DNA of 64,000 nucleotides. Origin: Actinomadura madurae. GTDB taxonomy: Bacteria; Actinomycetota; Actinomycetes; Streptosporangiales; Streptosporangiaceae. Under the pieces are notes generated by a model that was not told the origin of the DNA, did no database searches, and saw only the letters and a program-made list of their open reading frames with translations. The translations under genes and the position numbers were made by a program. The stretch lies in contig NZ_FOVH01000014.1 of the NCBI RefSeq assembly GCF_900115095.1, positions 186,001-250,000 on the forward strand, written 5' to 3'. Shown here in pieces: positions 59,800-64,000 of this stretch; positions within the stretch are counted from its first letter, which is position 1, and each line of letters begins with the position of its first letter.

Positions 59800-61419
59800 T
59801 CACAGATCGGTGGCGATGATCTTCTCGATGTTGCGTTCGGCGAGGGCCGTGATGGTGACGAACGGGTTGACGCTGGTGTTGCCGGGGATGAGCGAGCCGT
59901 CGATGGCGTAGAGGCCGGGGTGGCCGTGCAGCCGGCCGTAGTTGTCGGTGGCCCGGTTCAGGACGGCGCCGCCGAGCGGGTGGTAGGTGAGGTGGTCGCC
60001 CCAGATCTTGTAGGCGCCGAAGAGGTCGGTCCGGTAGATCGTCCCCTCCTTGCTGTTGATCTTGTCGAAGATCGACTTGGCCATGGTGATGCCGGCCTGC
60101 TTCCAGGAGGTCTGCCAGCTCAGGTCGACCCGTCCCGCCGAGGCGTTCCAGGAGAACTCGGCGCGGTGCGGGGTGTTGGTGATCGACAGGTAGAACGAGG
60201 CCCACGTCTCGATCCCGGTCGGGATCGGCGCGACCTCGGCGAACGCGCCGCCGGCGTCCCAGTTGTCGATGCCCGCGGTGGGGATGGACGACTGGAGGGC
60301 CCCGGTCGGGTCCCACAGGTGGTTCGCGCGCCCGCACATGACGTTGCCGTTGTCGCCCCACCCCTTGCCGACCTCGCCGCTCAGGTTGGGCAGCCTGCCG
60401 GTCGCCCTCATCTTGACCAGCAGCTTGCTGGTGCCGACGCTGCCGGCCGCGAAGAACACCCGGTCGGCGGTGACGTTCTTGGTGGCCGTCACCGTGCCGG
60501 CCGTGTCGAGCTGCTCGATCACGACCGCGTACCGTCCGCCGGACGCGGGCGCCACCGACGTCACCCGGTGCTGCGACGAGATCGCGACCCGTCCCGTGGC
60601 CTTGGCCTGGGCGAGGTAGGTCTTCTGCAGCGACCTCTTGCCGTGGTTGTTGCCGTAGAGGATCTCCGCCTCCAGCGCGGACTTCGTGACGGTGCCCGCC
60701 GCCTCCCGCTCCATGTAGTCGAAGTCGTACACGTTCGGGACGTAGACGAACTCGAACCCCGACCGCTGGGCGTGCTTGCGCCCGACCCGCGCGTACTGGT
60801 AGCAGGCGGTGGTGTCGAACCAGGACTGGTCGATGGTGTTGACGCCGAGCGTGGCGTTGGCGCGCGGGTAGTACACGCCGTACATCTCGTCGGCGTTCAC
60901 CGAGGGCAGGACGGACGCGAACCGCGACCGCTTCGGCGTGACCGCCATGCCGCCGTTGACGAGCGATCCGCCGCCGACGCCGCGTCCCTGGTAGACGGTG
61001 ATGCCGGCGAAGTCCTCGGCGTCGAGGATCCCGGTGTGGCGCGGGACGTCCTTGTCGAGCGGGAAGCCGAGGAAGTTGCTGATGGGCTGCTTGGTCCGCG
61101 TCCGGAGCCAGTAGGACCGGTAGTCCGGCGTCCTGGTGTTGGCGAAGATCTTGCCGTCCGAGCCCGGGGTGTCCCAGGCCTGGCCCATCTCGACCATGTG
61201 CACGTCGACGCCCGCCTGGGCCAGCCGCAGCGCGGCCACGGACCCGCCGTAGCCGGTGCCGACGACCAGGACCGGGACGTGGGCGCCATTGCCGATGGGC
61301 GCCGGCACGGGGGCCGCCGCGGCACCGGTCCGGCCGAGCAGGCCGAGCCCGACGATAGAACCGGTTCCAACGATGAAACCGCGACGGGACACGCCATGGG
61401 GCGTGCTGGAGTCACTCAT
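59800..61419 (-). CDS. Cholesterol oxidase (GMC type), Tat-exported
   Basis: A 539-residue flavoprotein with a Tat signal (SRRGFIVGTGSIVGLGLL). The FAD-binding GTGYGGSVAALRLAQAG is followed by GRGVGGGSLVNGGMAV. The catalytic residues expected from Streptomyces ChoA are in place: Glu in PTGIETW, His in YHPLGGAV and Asn in NTSVNPFVTIT. It oxidises cholesterol to cholest-4-en-3-one outside the cell and makes hydrogen peroxide. That feeds the KstD/Ksh/Hsa genes elsewhere in this window. A perfect KstR consensus lies 24 bases upstream of ATG 61419, so sterol-dependent control is strongly suggested. Confidence 0.93.
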   Translation of the reverse strand: MSDSSTPHGVSRRGFIVGTGSIVGLGLLGRTGAAAAPVPAPIGNGAHVPVLVVGTGYGGSVAALRLAQAGVDVHMVEMGQAWDTPGSDGKIFANTRTPDYRSYWLRTRTKQPISNFLGFPLDKDVPRHTGILDAEDFAGITVYQGRGVGGGSLVNGGMAVTPKRSRFASVLPSVNADEMYGVYYPRANATLGVNTIDQSWFDTTACYQYARVGRKHAQRSGFEFVYVPNVYDFDYMEREAAGTVTKSALEAEILYGNNHGKRSLQKTYLAQAKATGRVAISSQHRVTSVAPASGGRYAVVIEQLDTAGTVTATKNVTADRVFFAAGSVGTSKLLVKMRATGRLPNLSGEVGKGWGDNGNVMCGRANHLWDPTGALQSSIPTAGIDNWDAGGAFAEVAPIPTGIETWASFYLSITNTPHRAEFSWNASAGRVDLSWQTSWKQAGITMAKSIFDKINSKEGTIYRTDLFGAYKIWGDHLTYHPLGGAVLNRATDNYGRLHGHPGLYAIDGSLIPGNTSVNPFVTITALAERNIEKIIATDL

Positions 61420-61442
61420 GTGACCTCCCTCACATACTAGAC

Positions 61443-61456
61443 TGAAACGTGTTCTA
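61443..61456. promoter_or_regulatory. KstR-type operator before cholesterol oxidase
   Basis: TGAAACGTGTTCTA matches TnnAACnnGTTnnA at every fixed position. It lies 24 bases upstream of the cholesterol oxidase start. KstR represses uptake and early cholesterol genes in mycobacteria and Rhodococcus. Confidence 0.8.
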
Positions 61457-61505
61457 TATCAGAATGTGAAGTGCGTCACGTGGTCGCCACTGTCCACAAG
61501 TGGCT

Positions 61506-61519
61506 ACCAAGTGCTTGCT
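61506..61519. promoter_or_regulatory. KstR2-type operator before the dehydrogenase/CMD pair
   Basis: ACCAAGTGCTTGCT matches AnCAAGnnCTTGnT at every fixed position. It lies 22 bases upstream of ATG 61542. KstR2 responds to HIP-CoA and controls the late C/D-ring genes. Confidence 0.78.
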
Positions 61520-61541
61520 TGGGATCTGTTAGATTCCGGCC

Positions 61542-62621
61542 ATGGTCTCCGTGATCGTCTGGGGCACCGGCAACGTGGGGCGGCTGGCCGTCCGCGCGGT
61601 GCGGGCCCATCCGGCGCTGCAGCTCACCGGCGTGATCGTCCACGATCCCGGCAAGGTCGGACGGGACGCGGGGGACCTCGCCGGCCTCGGCCGCGCCCTC
61701 GGCGTCACCGCCACCGACGACGTCGGCGCCGCCCTCGCGACCGGCCCGCAGGCGGTGGTGTACGCGGCGTCCGGCGACATCCGGCCCGACGACGCGCTCG
61801 CCGACATCCTCCGCGCGATCGGCGCCGGCGCCGTCGTCGTCACGCCCGCCCTCTACGCGCTCTACGACCAGCGCAACGCGCCGCCGGAGATGCGGGACGC
61901 GGTGCTGGACGCCGTCGCCGAGGGCGGCGGCTCGCTGTTCGTCTCCGGCGTCGACCCGGGCTGGGGCAACGACGTCCTGCCGCTGCTCGTCAGCGGCGTC
62001 GCCGGCACGATCGACGTCGTCCGCTGCCAGGAGATCTTCGACTACTCCACCTACGACCAGCCCGACTCCGTCCGGTACCTGGTCGGCATGGGGCAGCCGA
62101 TGGACTACGAGCCGCCGATGCTCGCGGCGACCGTCCCGACCATGGTGTGGGGCGGGCAGGTCCGGCTGATGGCCCGCGCCCTGGACGTCGAGCTGGACGA
62201 GATCCGCGAGATTCTCGACCGCCGCCCGCTCGACGAGACCGTGACGACCGCGTCCATGGGCGACTTCGAGAAGGGCACCCAGGGCGCGGTGCGGTTCGAG
62301 GTGCAGGGCATCGTCGGCGGCGAGCCGCGCATCGTCGTGGAGCATGTCACCCGCATCCACCCGTCCTGCGCGCCCGACTGGCCCGCGCCCCCGGACGGCG
62401 ACGGGGCGCACCGCGTCGTCATCGAGGGGGAGCCCCGCATCGAGGTCACCGTGGAGGCCACCGACGCGGCCGGGAACCGGGCCGCGGGCGGGAACGCGAC
62501 CGCCGCCGGGCGCCTGGTGAACGCGATCGACTGGCTCGTGGACGCCGAACCCGGGCTCTACGACGCGCTCGACGTCCCGGTGCGTCCCGCCGCGGGCAAG
62601 CTCGGAAGGACCCGCCCGTGA
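61542..62621 (+). CDS. NAD(P)-binding dihydrodipicolinate reductase-like dehydrogenase
   Basis: A 359-residue protein with an N-terminal Rossmann fold (VIVWGTGNVGRLAVRAVRAH) and the domain layout of DapB/amine dehydrogenase-like proteins (GVDPGWGNDVLPLLVSG, GGEPRIVVEHVTRIHP). Related mycobacterial genes lie in or near steroid regulons, but their substrates are unknown. Preceded by a KstR2-type site and followed by a translationally coupled CMD protein. A redox step on a C/D-ring intermediate is the likely role, by inference. Confidence 0.83.
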   Translation: MVSVIVWGTGNVGRLAVRAVRAHPALQLTGVIVHDPGKVGRDAGDLAGLGRALGVTATDDVGAALATGPQAVVYAASGDIRPDDALADILRAIGAGAVVVTPALYALYDQRNAPPEMRDAVLDAVAEGGGSLFVSGVDPGWGNDVLPLLVSGVAGTIDVVRCQEIFDYSTYDQPDSVRYLVGMGQPMDYEPPMLAATVPTMVWGGQVRLMARALDVELDEIREILDRRPLDETVTTASMGDFEKGTQGAVRFEVQGIVGGEPRIVVEHVTRIHPSCAPDWPAPPDGDGAHRVVIEGEPRIEVTVEATDAAGNRAAGGNATAAGRLVNAIDWLVDAEPGLYDALDVPVRPAAGKLGRTRP

Positions 62622-63106
62622 ACATCGACGTCCCGGAGGGCAAGGACCCGATCCAGTACGCGTGGGGGGAGATGGTGCCGGGCATCGGCCCCGCCGCCTC
62701 GAAGCTGTCCCTCGCCGTCTACGCGCACACCACGCTCGGCCTGCGCGAGTTCGAGGCCGCCCGGCTGCGCGTCGCCCAGATCAACGGCTGCCTGTTCTGC
62801 CTCGACTGGCGCACCGAACGCGACGGCGAGAAGGTCGAGGAGGGGTTCCTCGACGCGGTGACCGAGTGGCGCACCACCGGCGCCTTCGACGACCGCACCC
62901 GCCTCGCCGCCGAGTACGCCGAGCGGTACGCCCTCGACCACCACGGCCTGGACCAGGAGTTCTGGGACCGGATGACCGCGCACTACACCCAGGCCGAGAT
63001 CGTGGAGCTGAGCATGTGCATCGGCTCGTGGCTGGCGTTCGGCCGGCTCAACCACGTCCTCGGACTGGACGCCATGTGCGTGCTGCCCGAGATCCGGAAA
63101 GCCTGA
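62618..63106 (+). CDS. Carboxymuconolactone decarboxylase family protein (AhpD-like)
   Basis: A 162-residue helical CMD-fold protein with a CLFCLDWR CxxC pair (about 56-59) and the helices RLAAEYAERYALDHHGL and EIVELSMCIGSWLAFGRLN. The CxxC with a following His-like residue is the AhpD peroxidase-like site; decarboxylase members lack it. GTG 62618 overlaps the previous stop. Co-regulation with the dehydrogenase suggests a part in the same steroid step or in removing peroxide. Confidence 0.87.
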   Translation: MNIDVPEGKDPIQYAWGEMVPGIGPAASKLSLAVYAHTTLGLREFEAARLRVAQINGCLFCLDWRTERDGEKVEEGFLDAVTEWRTTGAFDDRTRLAAEYAERYALDHHGLDQEFWDRMTAHYTQAEIVELSMCIGSWLAFGRLNHVLGLDAMCVLPEIRKA

Positions 63107-63114
63107 GAAGGGGG

Positions 63115-63144
63115 CGGGCCCGGCGCCACCCCGCACCGGGCCCG
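63115..63144 (+). terminator. Terminator after the CMD gene
   Basis: A 9-bp perfect stem CGGGCCCGG/CCGGGCCCG with a 12-base loop begins 8 bases after the stop. Confidence 0.65.
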
Positions 63145-63159
63145 GGTCCTCGGACGGGT

Positions 63160-63286
63160 CAGGCCGCCTTCACGGCCGGGGTGTAGCCGACGCCTCATCG
63201 CCCTCGACGCGGTAGCTCTGTTCCGCACCGAGTACACGGGCCGCACGCTGCGCGAGCACTACGGCCTGCCCCGCCCGGCCGCCTGA
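63160..63286. pseudogene. Fragments of decayed coding sequence
   Basis: On the plus strand an open frame ends at TGA 63284-63286 with ALDAVALFRTEYTGRTLREH then YGLPRPAA. On the minus strand the sequence at 63161-63190 reads as a C terminus, VGYTPAVKAA plus stop. Neither has a start or RBS. They look like two gene ends brought together by deletion. The rest of the 289-bp gap shows no gene. Confidence 0.4.
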
Positions 63287-63395
63287 CCTGCGGCCCACGG
63301 CTCGTCACGGCATGTCCCGGACCGGACATTCCTTGACGAGTCCCCCTCATCTGTATCATTCTAAGTCGATCAAACATGTATGAAAAGTCTGAGAG

Positions 63396-64000
63396 ATGAA
63401 GATGTGCGCACGCAAGACCGGAGTCGTGCTGGGCCTGGCCGCGCTCGCCGCGGGAGCGGCGGCCTGCGGGGGGTCGGGCTCCTCCGGCGGCAAGGTCCGG
63501 CTCTCGCTTGTGGCCTACTCCACGCCCCAGGCCGCCTACGAAGCGATCATCAAGGAGTACCGGAAGACGCCGGAGGGCAAGAAGGTCACGTTCACCAGGT
63601 CCTTCGGCGCCTCCGGCGAGCAGAGCCGGGCGGTGGCCTCCGGCCTGAAGGCCGACATCGTCGGCTTCTCCCTGGAGCCGGACATGACCCGGCTGGTGGA
63701 GAACGGCCTGGTCGACGCGAACTGGAACAGCGGTCCGGAGAAGGGGATGATCACCAAGTCGGTGGTCGTGCTCGCGACCCGCAAGGGCAACCCCAAGAAC
63801 GTCAGGACGTGGGACGACCTCGTCCGGCCCGGCGTCCAGGTCATCACCCCGAACCCGTTCACCTCGGGCGGGGCGCAGTGGAACATCATGGCGGGCTACG
63901 GCGCCAAGGCGAACAAGGGCGCCGACAAGGCGGCCGGCACCGCCTACCTGCACGCGCTCTTCAAGAACGTCCCGGTGCAGGACTCCAGTGCCCGCAAGTC
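63396..64000 (+). CDS. Sulfate ABC transporter substrate-binding lipoprotein, 3'-truncated
   Basis: The first 201 residues of a sulfate/thiosulfate-binding protein, cut by the window end. A lipoprotein signal (LAALAAGAAAC, lipobox Cys near 21) is followed by VAYSTPQAAYEAIIKEYRK, SFGASGEQSRAVASGLKADI and NPFTSGGAQWNIMAGYGA, which form the anion-binding pocket of the Sbp family. It would deliver sulfate to a CysTWA-type importer expected downstream. ATG 63396 is used; ATG 63402 is possible. Confidence 0.88.
   Translation, partial: MKMCARKTGVVLGLAALAAGAAACGGSGSSGGKVRLSLVAYSTPQAAYEAIIKEYRKTPEGKKVTFTRSFGASGEQSRAVASGLKADIVGFSLEPDMTRLVENGLVDANWNSGPEKGMITKSVVVLATRKGNPKNVRTWDDLVRPGVQVITPNPFTSGGAQWNIMAGYGAKANKGADKAAGTAYLHALFKNVPVQDSSARK

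Noticed and set aside
63333..63359. TTGACG with TATCAT as the promoter of the sulfate-binding protein gene
   Set aside because: The spacer is only 15 bases, so I did not list it as a feature, although the position is sensible.
63370..63383. TCAAACATGTATGA as another KstR site
   Set aside because: One of the fixed GTT positions is wrong and the downstream gene is a sulfate transporter, so it is probably chance.
1..64000. CRISPR arrays, rRNA, tRNA, intact insertion sequences and prophage genes
   Set aside because: None seen: no regularly spaced repeats beyond the two-copy hairpin units, no cloverleaf, no transposase, integrase or capsid-like protein.

Overview
The window is about 70 percent GC, with codons ending mostly in G or C, GTG and TTG starts, 4-bp ATGA and GTGA gene overlaps, a mycothiol-type maleylpyruvate isomerase family protein, XRE/DUF5753-DUF397 pairs and actinobacterial steroid genes. 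It is chromosomal DNA of a high-GC actinobacterium. I would guess Streptosporangiales, Actinomadura-like, but that is inference from gene content. No rRNA, tRNA, CRISPR array or intact transposase was seen.

Layout. 1-3450: a three-gene molybdenum hydroxylase operon (2Fe-2S subunit cut by the window edge, FAD subunit, Mo subunit), followed by an LctP-type lactate/glycolate permease. 5234-11362: single genes (DUF2630, STAS, YaaH-type transporter, PucR regulator diverging from a secreted SGNH esterase, DinB-type protein, MHYT sensor). 11551-23581: a steroid-ring catabolism block with an IclR regulator, hsaB, hsaD, kstD, kshB, an hsaA paralogue, hsaC, a delta-4-dehydrogenase-like flavoprotein, a luciferase-like monooxygenase, a SnoaL-like protein and a FadD17-like ligase. 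23578-28138: MBL hydrolase, LysR, quinone oxidoreductase, and an ECF sigma factor with its membrane partner. 28395-31097: the second steroid block, with kshA, its small Cys-rich companion and the more canonical hsaA. 31094-34407: LysR, M24 peptidase and an enolase-superfamily enzyme.

34453-37986 is a foreign-looking module: a TIGR04141/DUF6119 protein diverging from an N6-adenine DNA methylase with an HTH. Its right edge carries a 50-bp scar made of two pieces of the enolase-superfamily gene on its left edge. 38038-41865 holds a TetR-controlled hydrolase, an XRE/DUF5753-DUF397 pair with two small companions, and a Doc/RHH toxin-antitoxin pair. 41989-47986 is a five-gene catabolic operon (MFS transporter, internally duplicated unknown protein, ThDP enzyme, M24 peptidase, class IV aminotransferase) diverging from an IclR regulator. 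49182-57931 has assorted enzymes, a truncated esterase, DksA and HEAT-repeat proteins, and a 1023-residue GH67-like protein fused to a membrane domain. 59800-63106 is a third steroid locus: a Tat-exported cholesterol oxidase diverging from a dehydrogenase/CMD pair. Its 122-bp intergenic region carries a perfect KstR-type and a perfect KstR2-type operator. The window ends inside a sulfate-binding lipoprotein gene.

How the genes work together. Cholesterol oxidase makes the 3-keto-4-ene steroid. KstD desaturates C1-C2 and KshAB hydroxylates C9, which opens ring B. HsaAB hydroxylates the resulting phenol, HsaC cleaves ring A and HsaD hydrolyses the product. HsaE, F and G are not in the window. 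The most unusual signals are the DUF6119-methylase module with its scar, and tandem G/C-rich hairpin repeats lying in frame inside two genes, where a compensatory base-pair change keeps the stem intact.
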